From assembly GCF_040219635.1 (NCBI RefSeq), contig NZ_JAVJSC010000003.1:940501-1004500 (forward strand): 64,000 nucleotides of DNA. The letters run 5' to 3'. The DNA is from Pyruvatibacter sp. GTDB lineage: Bacteria > Pseudomonadota > Alphaproteobacteria > CGMCC-115125. Numbering within the stretch: the stretch's first letter is position 1; each line of letters opens with the position of its first letter. The notes beneath the pieces were generated by a model. It was not told where the DNA came from, did not search any database, and saw nothing but the letters and a program-made list of their open reading frames with translations. Shown piece after piece: positions 25,302 to 34,022 of the stretch. The position numbers and the translations under genes were made by a program.

Positions 25302-26687
25302 ATGAGCGCACCACTTATCATTCTTGTCATCGTGCTGCTGGCCACCGTGGCCTATTATCTGGGCCGAAGCCGTGCCCATGCGGTGACGAGCGGCAACATC
25401 TCAGCCCTCCACAGCCTGCCCGGATATCACGGTGTTTACGTGGCCATGTGGGCTGCTATCCCGGCGCTGCTGGTGCTTGCCGCCTGGCTGATTATCGGTC
25501 CACGACTTGCCGAGTGGTATCTGGTGTCTGCGCTGCCGGATTCGCAGATTGCCGGCATGACGCAGGCGCAGATGAACCTGCTTGTCACCGACGTCAAAAA
25601 TCTTGCAACCGGAAATATCTCCAGCCGCACCCCTGACCCAGCCCTGCTGCAGGCCGCTGAGGGCTATGCCAATGCGCTGACAATTTCAAATGCGGCCATG
25701 GTGGTGGTTGTACTGACACTTGCGGTTGTCGGCATCACCCTTGGCCGCAGCAAAATTGCACCTGACATGCGCGCCCGTAATCAGGTGGAGCGCATTTTCC
25801 AGGTCATCATGGTGGCGGCATCGTCCATCGCCGTCCTGACAACCATCGGCATCGTCGCCTCGCTTATTTTTGAGGCCGCGCGGTTCTTTACCAAGGTGCC
25901 CTGGTACGAGTTCCTGTTCGGCCTGCAATGGAGCCCGCAGATGGCTCTGCGCGCCGAACAAGTGGGGGCGTCGGGCGCATTTGGCGCAGTGCCGATTTTT
26001 GCCGGTACGTTTCTCATCACCATCATTGCAATGTCGGTTGCCGTGCCCATCGGGCTGTTCTCGGCCATTTACATGTCTGAGTATGCCAGCCCCCGCGTGC
26101 GTGGCATTGCCAAGCCGGCGCTGGAAGTGCTGGCAGGTGTGCCGACGGTTGTGTACGGATTTTTTGCAGCGCTCACCGTGGCGCCGATGTTCCGCGGCTT
26201 TGGTGACAGCATCGGCCTTGATGTGTCGTCTGAGTCGGCTTTGGCAGCGGGCATGGTGATGGGCATCATGATTATCCCGTTCGTTTCGTCACTTTCGGAT
26301 GATGTGATGAACGCCGTTCCTCAGACGCTGCGTGATGGTGCCTATGCGCTGGGGGCCACCAAATCGGAAACCATCAAGCAGGTGATTTTGCCGGCTGCCC
26401 TGCCGGGCATTGTGGGTGCTGTTCTGCTGGCTGTCAGCCGCGCCATCGGTGAAACCATGATTGTGGTGATGGCAGCGGGCCTTGCCTCAAACCTGACCGC
26501 CAATCCGCTGGAAGCTGTGACCACCGTCACCGTGCAGATTGTTACGCTGCTGGTGGGGGACCAGGAGTTTGACAGCGCCAAGACGCTGGCGGCCTTTGCG
26601 CTTGGTCTGGTTCTGTTCGTCGTGACCTTGACGCTTAACGTTTTCGCGCTGAGCATCGTGCGCAAGTATCGGGAAAAATATGACTGA
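25302..26687 (+). CDS. pstC: Phosphate ABC transporter permease PstC
   Basis: 461-residue inner-membrane permease, longer than E. coli PstC (about 320). The extra N-terminal part has membrane helices at about 2-20, 45-65 and 125-145 separated by a polar region. The core has the permease pattern EYASPRVRGIAKPALEVLAGVPTVVYGFFAAL and the coupling loop LRDGAYALGATKSETIKQVILPAALPGIVGA, which contacts PstB. The N-terminal extension is typical of alphaproteobacterial PstC. The 3' end overlaps pstA by 8 bases, implying coupled translation. Confidence 0.92.
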   Translation: MSAPLIILVIVLLATVAYYLGRSRAHAVTSGNISALHSLPGYHGVYVAMWAAIPALLVLAAWLIIGPRLAEWYLVSALPDSQIAGMTQAQMNLLVTDVKNLATGNISSRTPDPALLQAAEGYANALTISNAAMVVVVLTLAVVGITLGRSKIAPDMRARNQVERIFQVIMVAASSIAVLTTIGIVASLIFEAARFFTKVPWYEFLFGLQWSPQMALRAEQVGASGAFGAVPIFAGTFLITIIAMSVAVPIGLFSAIYMSEYASPRVRGIAKPALEVLAGVPTVVYGFFAALTVAPMFRGFGDSIGLDVSSESALAAGMVMGIMIIPFVSSLSDDVMNAVPQTLRDGAYALGATKSETIKQVILPAALPGIVGAVLLAVSRAIGETMIVVMAAGLASNLTANPLEAVTTVTVQIVTLLVGDQEFDSAKTLAAFALGLVLFVVTLTLNVFALSIVRKYREKYD

Positions 26688-28503
26688 TATGTCCACAGAT
26701 CAGGGCGGAACAACGCCTTCTGTCATGAACCGCAAACCGGACTTGTCGGCAACGCGCGTCAAAAAACGGTATGCGGCCGAAGCGCGGTTCCGGGCGATTG
26801 GCCTGGGTGCAATTCTCGTGGCTGTCGCCGTGCTGGCCACCTTGCTGACCACCATCATCTCTCAGGGCCTGCCAGCCTTCATACAGTATGATCTTGATCT
26901 TGAGGTCTATCTGGATCCCGCCGAGATTGACCGGGACAACCTGGCGGCGGCCAACTACCAGGCGCTGGTCCGCCGAACGCTTTATGAACGCTTTCCCGAT
27001 GTGACGGACAGACGCACCAAGCGAAAACTTGCGGGCCTGATAAGCAATGGTGCCGATCTGAAACTCAAAGAGTTTGTCGAGGCCAACCCGGCACTTATTG
27101 GCACGACGCAGACGATTTCCATTCCGGCATCAGACGATGTGGACACGTTCCTCAAAGGTCAGATGACGGATATCGTTACTTTCCAACCCGATGCAGAACT
27201 TCAGCCGACGGGCACCGCAGGCGACGTCCAGCTTCTTGCGCCGTCCAATGTCTTTGCATCCTTTCTCGAAGACACCAAAACGCTGCTGGAAGTGGAAGCT
27301 GACCGCTTGCTGGAAACCTCAGAGCGGGAGCGCCTTGGCGTTGCCAGCTTTGAAGAGAGTGTCCGCACTGCTGAAGCTGATCTTGCGCAGGCCGTTGGTC
27401 CGCAGCGCGACGCTCTGGAGGACCGGATTGCCACGTTGCAAACACAGGTTGATCAGCGTATCCGCACGGCTGAAAAAATCGAGGCTGAGGCAAATGCGCT
27501 GCGCGCCACAGCGCAAAGCGCGGGCGGTACCGTCGCGCTGACCGACCAGATGCCGTCCATCTTCGTTGAGATAAATGGTGGGCTTGTGAAGGCGCTGGCG
27601 GTTTCCAATGAGACGATTACCGGTCGGGTTGTGAACCAGCTCAGCAGTGAGGTGGCGGCACCCTCGGGGTCGTGGCAGCTGATAAAATACACAACACCTG
27701 AAAGCAATCGTCGCATCAAGGACGATGAAGCGGGGTGGCTTCGCATCCTTGAAAATGATGGTGTTGTGAGCAGTGGGTTTGCAAATGCCTTCTTCACTGA
27801 AGGAGACAGCCGTGAGCCTGAACTGGCGGGTATCTGGGGGGCTGTTGTCGGCTCGTTCCTGACGCTGACGATCACGCTGCTGCTCAGCTTTCCGGTTGGG
27901 GTGCTGGCGGCGATTTATCTTGAGGAGTTCGCGCCGCAAAACCGGCTGACGGATCTGATCGAGGTGAACATCAACAATCTGGCGGCCGTGCCGTCCATTG
28001 TATTTGGTTTGCTGGGTCTTGCGATGTTTTTGAACTTTTTCGGGTTCCCAAGATCGGCGCCCCTGGTTGGCGGCATGGTGCTTGCGCTGATGACCCTGCC
28101 GACCATCATCATTGCCACGCGCGCAGCCCTCAAAGCGGTGCCGCCGTCTATTCGTGAAGCAGCGCTTGGGGTTGGCGCAAGCAAGGTGCAGGTCATTACC
28201 CACCATGTGCTGCCTCTGGCCATGCCTGGCATTCTGACCGGCACCATCATCGGCATGGCGCAGGCGCTGGGCGAAACAGCACCCTTGCTGATGATCGGCA
28301 TGGTTGCCTTTATAGTTGATATTCCCGGCGGGTTCACTGACCCCGCCACCGTATTGCCGGTTCAGATATTTATCTGGGCCGACAGCCCCGAACGCGCGTT
28401 TGTGGCCAAGACAAGCGCTGCCATTATGGTTCTGTTGACCTTCCTGGTCATGATGAATGCCCTAGCCGTGCTGTTGCGCCGGCGCTTTGAACGCCGCTGG
28501 TAG
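26680..28503 (+). CDS. pstA: Phosphate ABC transporter permease PstA with long N-terminal region
   Basis: 607 residues, roughly twice E. coli PstA. After the first membrane helix (about 44-64), around 300 residues form an inserted region of the DUF3333 type. It has a probable coiled coil (about 190-285, rich in Glu/Ala/Arg heptads such as LLEVEADRLLETSERERLG). The conserved permease core follows: GIWGAVVGSFLTLTITLLLSFPVGVLAAIYLEEF, then AVPSIVFGLLGL and the coupling loop IREAALGVGASKVQVITHHVLPLAMPGILTG. The inserted part should be periplasmic. It overlaps pstC and is followed by pstB after 14 bases. Confidence 0.92.
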   Translation: MTDMSTDQGGTTPSVMNRKPDLSATRVKKRYAAEARFRAIGLGAILVAVAVLATLLTTIISQGLPAFIQYDLDLEVYLDPAEIDRDNLAAANYQALVRRTLYERFPDVTDRRTKRKLAGLISNGADLKLKEFVEANPALIGTTQTISIPASDDVDTFLKGQMTDIVTFQPDAELQPTGTAGDVQLLAPSNVFASFLEDTKTLLEVEADRLLETSERERLGVASFEESVRTAEADLAQAVGPQRDALEDRIATLQTQVDQRIRTAEKIEAEANALRATAQSAGGTVALTDQMPSIFVEINGGLVKALAVSNETITGRVVNQLSSEVAAPSGSWQLIKYTTPESNRRIKDDEAGWLRILENDGVVSSGFANAFFTEGDSREPELAGIWGAVVGSFLTLTITLLLSFPVGVLAAIYLEEFAPQNRLTDLIEVNINNLAAVPSIVFGLLGLAMFLNFFGFPRSAPLVGGMVLALMTLPTIIIATRAALKAVPPSIREAALGVGASKVQVITHHVLPLAMPGILTGTIIGMAQALGETAPLLMIGMVAFIVDIPGGFTDPATVLPVQIFIWADSPERAFVAKTSAAIMVLLTFLVMMNALAVLLRRRFERRW

Positions 28504-28517
28504 AAGGAAACGACGAG

Positions 28518-29354
28518 ATGTCCATGGCCGAAGAAACGAACCGGACCAACATATCGCCATCCGTGCAGGTGTCTGCTGTGGCGTCATCTGCCGCCAAGCG
28601 GGTGAAGATGCACACGAAGGACGTCAACGTCTTTTATGGGGACAAGCAGGCCCTGTTTGATATTGATCTGGATATCACCGAGCATCAGGTGACGTCGCTC
28701 ATCGGCCCGTCAGGCTGTGGCAAGTCAACCTATCTGCGGTGCCTCAACCGCATGAATGATGTGATTGATATTGCGCGCATCACCGGCACCATCGAGTTGG
28801 ACGGCAACAACGTCTATGATCCGAAGGTGGATGTGGTGGAAGTGCGTGCCCGCATCGGCATGGTTTTCCAGAAACCAAACCCGTTTCCCAAGTCGATTTA
28901 CGACAACATCGCCTATGGCCCGCGCATTCATGGCATTGCCCACAACAAGCAGGAAATGGACGAGATTGTTGAGGTGTCGCTCAAGCGCGCCGGGTTGTGG
29001 AACGAGGTAAAGGACCGCTTGCAGGAGCCTGGCACCGGGCTATCGGGTGGTCAGCAGCAGCGTCTGTGCATTGCACGCGCCATTGCAGTGTCTCCGGAAG
29101 TGATCCTGATGGATGAGCCCTGCTCGGCGCTGGACCCGATTGCGACGGCCCGCATTGAAGAGCTTATTGACGAGCTCAAGGAAAACTACACGATCGTCAT
29201 CGTCACTCACTCAATGCAGCAGGCCGCCCGTGTATCTCAGCGCACGGCATTCTTCCATCTTGGGATTCTGGTAGAAGAAGGCGGCACGGAGCAGATATTC
29301 ACCAACCCGAACGATGAGCGCACGCAGGATTATATAACCGGCCGCTTTGGCTAA
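28518..29354 (+). CDS. pstB: Phosphate ABC transporter ATP-binding protein
   Basis: 278 residues. Walker A GPSGCGKSTYLRCLNRMND, Q-loop GMVFQKPNPFPKSIYDNI, signature LSGGQQQRLCIARAIAV, Walker B VILMDEPCSALDP and the switch IVIVTHSMQQAARVS are exact PstB features. The N-terminal 35 residues form a variable leader. AAGGA precedes the ATG. It energises phosphate import with PstCA and takes part in PhoR inhibition together with PhoU. Confidence 0.95.
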   Translation: MSMAEETNRTNISPSVQVSAVASSAAKRVKMHTKDVNVFYGDKQALFDIDLDITEHQVTSLIGPSGCGKSTYLRCLNRMNDVIDIARITGTIELDGNNVYDPKVDVVEVRARIGMVFQKPNPFPKSIYDNIAYGPRIHGIAHNKQEMDEIVEVSLKRAGLWNEVKDRLQEPGTGLSGGQQQRLCIARAIAVSPEVILMDEPCSALDPIATARIEELIDELKENYTIVIVTHSMQQAARVSQRTAFFHLGILVEEGGTEQIFTNPNDERTQDYITGRFG

Positions 29355-29411
29355 ATCGCACATGGCTGCTGCACTGCTTGTGAGCGCGCAGCCGAACGGG
29401 GAGTAACCCAC

Positions 29412-30146
29412 GTGCAGGAACACATTGTTACGTCCTTTGAAGAGGCGCTTGACCGTATAACCGAGTGCCTTGCGCGTATGGGCGGGCTTGCGGAAAGGAG
29501 CCTTGCAGATTCAATCGAGGCGATCACCCGCCGCGATCTGACGCTTGCAGACCAGACCATTGCCGCTGACAAGCAGATTGACGCGCTGGAAGTGGATATC
29601 GAGGCCCAGGCCCTGCGGTTGATCGCGCTGCGGCAGCCAATGGCGATTGACCTGCGCGAGACGATATCGGCTATCAAGATTTCATCCGACCTTGAGCGCA
29701 TCGGCGACCTTTCCAAGAACATTGCCAAGCGTGTGCAGGCCGTGGATCAGGTGCGCCCCAGCCGCGCCATGCAGGGTCTTGAGCGCATGGGCCGGCAGGT
29801 GCTGAACCAGCTCAAGGAAGTGCTGGATGCCTATGCCCACCGCGATGACGAAAAGGCACAGGCAGTATGGCGCCGCGACGAAGAAATTGACGAGATGTAC
29901 AACTCGCTGTTCCGCGAACTGCTGACCTATATGATGGAAGACCCGCGTACCATCAGCCTGTGTACACATTTGTTGTTCGTGGCAAAGAACCTTGAGCGCA
30001 TTGGCGATCACAGCACCAACATTGCCGAGACAATCCAGTTTCTGGTTACCGGCAAGGTGGTGGGCGAAAGCCGCCCCAAGGGCGACACAACGAGCTTCAC
30101 GCATCTTGAATATTCCTCACCCAACGGCACGGACAAGACGACGTGA
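29412..30146 (+). CDS. phoU: Phosphate signalling regulator PhoU
   Basis: 244 residues from a GTG preceded by GGGGAG. Two PhoU repeats, each a three-helix bundle with the E/DxxxD metal motif: VTSFEEALDRITECLARMGGLAE and SDLERIGDLSKNIAKR in the first, RDEEIDEMYNSLFRELLTYMMEDPR and AKNLERIGDHSTNIAE in the second. PhoU relays the transporter state to PhoR. The TGA stop overlaps the phoB GTG (GTGA). Confidence 0.94.
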   Translation: MQEHIVTSFEEALDRITECLARMGGLAERSLADSIEAITRRDLTLADQTIAADKQIDALEVDIEAQALRLIALRQPMAIDLRETISAIKISSDLERIGDLSKNIAKRVQAVDQVRPSRAMQGLERMGRQVLNQLKEVLDAYAHRDDEKAQAVWRRDEEIDEMYNSLFRELLTYMMEDPRTISLCTHLLFVAKNLERIGDHSTNIAETIQFLVTGKVVGESRPKGDTTSFTHLEYSSPNGTDKTT

Positions 30147-30892
30147 GCATCACGGTTGAAACACCGGTCACAGCAAACGGGGCCAGGCCAATGAAAACAA
30201 AACCCCTTGTTTTGATTGTTGAAGACGAGGCGGCGCTGACCACGCTGCTGCAATACAACCTCGAAAAAGAAGGCTATCGCGTCATCGAAACCGCTGACGG
30301 CGACGAGGCCGCGATGATTGTGGACGAACAACAGCCAGACCTGGTTCTGCTCGACTGGATGCTTCCGCAGGTGTCAGGCATTGAATTGTGCCGCCGCTTC
30401 AGGGGCCGCAGCGAAACCAGAAACATTCCCATCATAATGCTCACAGCGCGGGGCGAAGAGGCTGATCGCGTGCGCGGTCTTGATACGGGGGCGGATGACT
30501 ACATAACCAAGCCGTTTTCGATGACGGAACTGCTGGCCCGCGTGCGCGCAGTCCTGCGCCGCATCCGCCCGGCTCTTGCGGATGACGTTGTGACGTTTGG
30601 CGAGGTGGCTGTTGACCGGGCTACCCACCGGGTGCGGCGGCGTGATCGTGAAATCCATCTTGGTCCCACCGAGTTTCGCCTGCTCGACCACCTGATCCAG
30701 CATCCCGGTCGGGTGTTCAGCCGTGAGCAGTTGCTGGATGCGGTCTGGGGCTCGGACGTGTATGTGGAAGCGCGCACGGTGGATGTGCATATTGGCCGTT
30801 TGCGCAAGGCGCTCAATAATCCCGGCGAGCAGGATCCTATCCGCACGGTGCGGTCAGCGGGCTATGCGCTGGACGAACATTTCCGCAATTAG
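30143..30892 (+). CDS. phoB: Phosphate regulon response regulator PhoB
   Basis: 249 residues from the overlapping GTG at 30143; an internal ATG at 30191 would give 233 residues, closer to the usual length. The receiver has EDE, D71 (D55 by the short start) in LLDWMLPQVSG and ITKPFSMTEL. The winged-helix domain has LGPTEFRLLDHLIQHPGRVFSREQLLDAVWG and VDVHIGRLRKALN. It binds Pho boxes such as that at 23775. It closes the operon, giving positive autoregulation, and is followed by a strong terminator. Confidence 0.94.
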   Translation: MSITVETPVTANGARPMKTKPLVLIVEDEAALTTLLQYNLEKEGYRVIETADGDEAAMIVDEQQPDLVLLDWMLPQVSGIELCRRFRGRSETRNIPIIMLTARGEEADRVRGLDTGADDYITKPFSMTELLARVRAVLRRIRPALADDVVTFGEVAVDRATHRVRRRDREIHLGPTEFRLLDHLIQHPGRVFSREQLLDAVWGSDVYVEARTVDVHIGRLRKALNNPGEQDPIRTVRSAGYALDEHFRN

Positions 30893-30922
30893 CATCCGGC
30901 GGCATCAACGGCGATCACTCAC

Positions 30923-30957
30923 AAAAAAGGGCAGCCTGTTTCCGGGCTGCCCTTTTT
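30923..30957 (+). terminator. Intrinsic terminator of the pst-phoUB operon
   Basis: A-tract, GGGCAGCC (30929-30936), short loop, GGCTGCCC (30945-30952), then TTTTT. The A-tract makes it bidirectional, so it may also terminate gcrA transcription from the other side. Confidence 0.88.
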
Positions 30958-30979
30958 CGTTTGGTGTTGTACGAGGTGT

Positions 30980-31489
30980 TTAGCCACTCATCCGATTTGG
31001 GAACTGACGCTGAGGCTGCCGGTCGCGACGCTCGCGGCGTGATGGAAGCGGCTGATAGGCCTTTTTGGCGTGAGCCGCACAATAAGGCATTCCGGGGGCT
31101 GAGCGCTGACCGCAGAAGTGAAAGTTTTCATCGCCCGGGTCGCCATTTGGCCACTTGCAGGTCTGCTCGTTGAGCTCCAGCAGGTTCGCCTGTGCGTCCG
31201 GGTCGCTGATGACTTCCAGTTCTTCGGGCTCGGGTGCGGGCGCTGCGGCCTGTTTTGTGGCCTGTTCGCGGCGCGGTGCTGTGCTCTGGGCACGCGGTGC
31301 ACGTGGGGTGGAGGGTCTGCGACGCGTCACGCGGGTGGGCGCGCCGCGTCCTGAAAGACCCAGACGGTGAACCTTGCCGATAACAGCATTGCGGGTGACA
31401 CCGCCAAGCCGACCGGCAATCTGGCTGGCGCTCAGGCCGTCAAGCCACATCTGCTTAAGCTGTTCCACGCGCTCATCTGTCCATGACAT
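30980..31489 (-). CDS. gcrA: Cell-cycle regulator GcrA
   Basis: 169 residues. The N-terminal MSWTDERVEQLKQMWLDGLSAS followed by QIAGRLGGVTRNAVIGKVHRLGL is the diagnostic GcrA DNA-binding domain. A basic Pro/Ala-rich linker follows, then the sigma70-contacting C-terminal domain with Cys-rich CKWPNGDPGDENFHFCG and MPYCAAHAKKAYQ. GcrA, restricted to alphaproteobacteria, activates cell-cycle promoters methylated at GANTC by CcrM. Two perfect DnaA boxes and one GANTC site lie upstream, consistent with the DnaA control known for Caulobacter gcrA. Confidence 0.95.
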   Translation of the reverse strand: MSWTDERVEQLKQMWLDGLSASQIAGRLGGVTRNAVIGKVHRLGLSGRGAPTRVTRRRPSTPRAPRAQSTAPRREQATKQAAAPAPEPEELEVISDPDAQANLLELNEQTCKWPNGDPGDENFHFCGQRSAPGMPYCAAHAKKAYQPLPSRRERRDRQPQRQFPNRMSG

Positions 31490-31558
31490 GGCCGTCTGTC
31501 TCCCCCAATCCGGATATTGCAGCCCCCAACGTGGAAACCACTACATCTCGTGTTAACC

Positions 31559-31672
31559 TTGTGGAAACCTACTATATGGCCCGACTCAACGGCAAGGGAT
31601 CTTGTGGTCTGTTAACGGGTTATCCACAATATATTGATTCTTTTGCTTTGCCCGCGTTTCGCTTGTGGATAA
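31559..31672. promoter_or_regulatory. DnaA boxes and GANTC site between gcrA and the ABC-2 permease gene
   Basis: TTATCCACA at 31620-31628 and its inverse TGTGGATAA at 31664-31672 are both perfect DnaA boxes. A GATTC (GANTC) lies between them at 31636-31640. A weaker box-like TGTGGAAAC is at 31560-31568, nearer gcrA. Confidence 0.7.
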
Positions 31673-31765
31673 AGCCCTTGCGCCGATGCGGCGCGCGGCC
31701 TACCTCCTCACCTTGTCGGTTACGTCTCTTGCGGGCCGAAAAGCAGGCCCAGGGGGCAGGGACAC

Positions 31766-32590
31766 ATGACAGACACACAGTTTGAGACAGCGGTCACATC
31801 CGAACCAGGCGTCCGGCGCTTTGGCGCGGTGAACTGGCTTGGCCTGTGGACCCTGTATCTCAAGGAAGTCCGCCGTTTCATGAAGGTGTTCACGCAGACC
31901 GTGGCGGGTCCGGTTGTGACGGCCTTGTTGTTCTTTGCGGTATTTGCGGTTGCCATGGGCCGCGCTGATACGGTTGTGGCGGGGGTGCCCTATCTGGCCT
32001 TTCTGGGGCCGGGCCTCATCATGATGACGGTCATTCAAAACGCCTTTGCCAATACATCTTCCTCGCTACTGGTCTCTAAAGTGCAGGGCAATGTGGTGGA
32101 TTTTTTGATGCCGCCCCTGTCACCGGGCGAACTCAATGCAGCCTTTGCCCTTGGTGGTATGACGCGCGGCGTGGTTGTGGCGGTGGCGTCTGCCATCGTC
32201 ATTTCGTTTTTTGCACCGATGGCCATCGTGCATTTGTGGGCGATTGTTTTCTTTGTGCTGGCGGCCTCGCTGGCGCTGGCGCTGATGGGCGTTCTGGCAG
32301 GGGTCTGGGCTGAAAAGTTTGACCACATGCAGGCGGTTACCAACTTTGTCATCACGCCGCTCGCGTTCCTGTCAGGCACGTTTTATTCGGTTGAGCGCCT
32401 GCCGGAGATTGCCCGCGTGGTGAGCAGCTACAACCCGTTTTTTTATATGATCGACGGCTTTCGCTACGGCTTCACCGGCCATGCAGACGGCTCGATCCTC
32501 ACAGGTGTGATCGTTTTGACCGTACTGAACATCATCCTGTGGGGCATCTGCCACTGGGTGTTCAAGAAGGGCTTCCGCCTCAAGGCGTAG
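31766..32590 (+). CDS. ABC-2 type transporter permease (YadH-like)
   Basis: 274 residues with six membrane helices. The amphipathic start WTLYLKEVRRFMKVFTQTVAGPVVTALLFFAVF, the PYLAFLGPGLIMMTVIQNAFANTSSSLLVSKVQGN segment and the final SGTFYSVERLPEIARVVSSYNPFFYMIDGFRYG are typical of ABC-2 exporters of the YadH type. No ATPase gene adjoins it; the YadG-like ATPase at 7678-8661 is the probable partner. GGGGGCAGGGA precedes the ATG. It is divergent from gcrA. Substrate unknown. Confidence 0.85.
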   Translation: MTDTQFETAVTSEPGVRRFGAVNWLGLWTLYLKEVRRFMKVFTQTVAGPVVTALLFFAVFAVAMGRADTVVAGVPYLAFLGPGLIMMTVIQNAFANTSSSLLVSKVQGNVVDFLMPPLSPGELNAAFALGGMTRGVVVAVASAIVISFFAPMAIVHLWAIVFFVLAASLALALMGVLAGVWAEKFDHMQAVTNFVITPLAFLSGTFYSVERLPEIARVVSSYNPFFYMIDGFRYGFTGHADGSILTGVIVLTVLNIILWGICHWVFKKGFRLKA

Positions 32591-32616
32591 TGGCGATCGT
32601 GCAGGCTCGTCGCATA

Positions 32617-32645
32617 TTGACATCGCGTTATGTACGCGATTGAAT
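32617..32645 (+). promoter_or_regulatory. Putative sigma70 promoter upstream of argD
   Basis: A perfect TTGACA (32617-32622), a 17-base spacer and TTGAAT (32640-32645, 4 of 6 to TATAAT). It lies 27 bases after the ABC permease gene and 139 bases before argD. Confidence 0.45.
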
Positions 32646-32666
32646 CCGCAGCTATTTTCAGGGCAA

Positions 32667-32697
32667 GCCGCCATCCGCTGGCGGCATTTTTTGTTTT
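32667..32697 (+). terminator. Intrinsic terminator in the argD leader region
   Basis: GCCGCCA (32667-32673), 5-base loop, TGGCGGC (32679-32685), then ATTTTTTGTTTT. It can end the ABC permease transcript. If the promoter at 32617 is used it falls inside the argD leader and could attenuate it. Confidence 0.75.
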
Positions 32698-32783
32698 CAG
32701 CCCTGTAAAGCGTTATCTGACACTTCGCACCATCGGCCCCCAATACCCGGCGGGGCCGTATTTGTTTTTTGGAGCACGACCCC

Positions 32784-34022
32784 GTGGCCACACCCGTCGC
32801 CAGCAGCCCGTCTGCCAGCAGTTCACCCATCACCCCGGTGCTGCCGACCTATGCCCGCGCCGATATTTCGTTTGAGCGTGGCGAAGGGGCATGGCTGATA
32901 ACGCCCACCGGCGAGCGGTATCTGGATTTTGGTGCCGGGGTGGCGGTCAACGCTCTGGGCCATGCTCACCCCAAACTCATTGCCGCACTCACCGAGCAGG
33001 CCCACAAAGTGTGGCATGTCTCCAACCTGTATGAAGTTGAGGGGCAAAAGGCGCTCGCCCAAAAGCTCATTGACCTCACCTTTGCCGACACGGTGTTCTT
33101 CGCCAATTCAGGTGCAGAAGCGCTGGAAGCCTCCATCAAGATGGCGCGCAAGTATCATGCAGCGTCCGGCCATCCTGAGCGGTTTGAACTCATAACGTTT
33201 GAAGGCGCGTTCCACGGGCGGACGCTGGCGACCATTGCTGCGGGCGGCCAGCAAAAATATCTTGATGGGTTTGGCCCTGCGACGCCCGGCTTTGTTCAGG
33301 TGGCCCTCAATGACATTGCGGCCGTCAAAGCCGCCCTCACGGATGCAACAGCAGGTTTCCTGATTGAGCCGGTGCAGGGCGAAGGCGGCATTCGCGAAGC
33401 CTCAAAAGAGTTTATCCGCCAGTTGCGCGCTCTCGCTGATGAGCATGGCTTGCTGCTGATTTTCGACGAAGTGCAAAGCGGTGTGGGCCGTACCGGACAT
33501 CTGTATGCTTACCAGGACCTTGGGATTGAGCCGGATATTCTGGCTACCGCCAAAGGCCTGGGCGGCGGTTTTCCCGTTGGTGCGTGTCTGGCCACCGCCG
33601 AAGCGGCCAAAGGCATGACACCGGGCACGCATGGCTCAACATTTGGGGGCAACCCGCTTGCCATGGCGGTCGGCAAGGCTGTGCTCGATGAGGTAAGCCA
33701 GCCTTCATTTCTGGAAAATGTGCGGCGGGTCTCGGGCCGGCTATCGCAGGGCCTGACGATGATTGCCGACGAGTACCCCGGCGTGATTGAAAGCGTGCGC
33801 GGGCGCGGGCTGATGCTTGGCCTCAAATGCATTGTGCCCAATACCGACATTCAAAAAGCACTGATGGGCAAAGGCCTGCTGACCGTTGCCGCCGGTGACA
33901 ACGTGGTTCGGCTGTTGCCCCCGTTGATCATTACGGAAGACGAAGCTGCCGACGCTGTATCGCGCATTGAAGCGGTGTGTGCCGACATCGCTGCTCAGCT
34001 TGCCGACAAGAAAGAAGCATGA
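32784..34022 (+). CDS. argD: Acetylornithine aminotransferase
   Basis: 412 residues from the GTG at 32784 (GGAG 9 bases upstream; a TTG at 32769 is less likely). This PLP enzyme of arginine synthesis interconverts N-acetylglutamate semialdehyde and N-acetylornithine, and often also serves lysine synthesis. Signatures: FANSGAEALEASIKMARKY, FEGAFHGRTLATIAAGGQ, EPVQGEGGIREAS, LIFDEVQSGVGRTG, and the PLP-lysine region ATAKGLGGGFPVGA. It overlaps argF by an ATGA. Confidence 0.93.
   Translation: MATPVASSPSASSSPITPVLPTYARADISFERGEGAWLITPTGERYLDFGAGVAVNALGHAHPKLIAALTEQAHKVWHVSNLYEVEGQKALAQKLIDLTFADTVFFANSGAEALEASIKMARKYHAASGHPERFELITFEGAFHGRTLATIAAGGQQKYLDGFGPATPGFVQVALNDIAAVKAALTDATAGFLIEPVQGEGGIREASKEFIRQLRALADEHGLLLIFDEVQSGVGRTGHLYAYQDLGIEPDILATAKGLGGGFPVGACLATAEAAKGMTPGTHGSTFGGNPLAMAVGKAVLDEVSQPSFLENVRRVSGRLSQGLTMIADEYPGVIESVRGRGLMLGLKCIVPNTDIQKALMGKGLLTVAAGDNVVRLLPPLIITEDEAADAVSRIEAVCADIAAQLADKKEA

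Noticed and set aside
31490..31765. Chromosomal replication origin
   Set aside because: Perfect DnaA boxes are present, but there are only two strong ones, no AT-rich unwinding element, and none of the usual origin neighbours (dnaA, hemE, parAB, gidA). A gcrA regulatory role explains them better.
32630..32875. 81-codon frame across the argD leader (possible leader peptide)
   Set aside because: It reads through the terminator into argD in another frame, has no Arg-codon run and no ribosome site.
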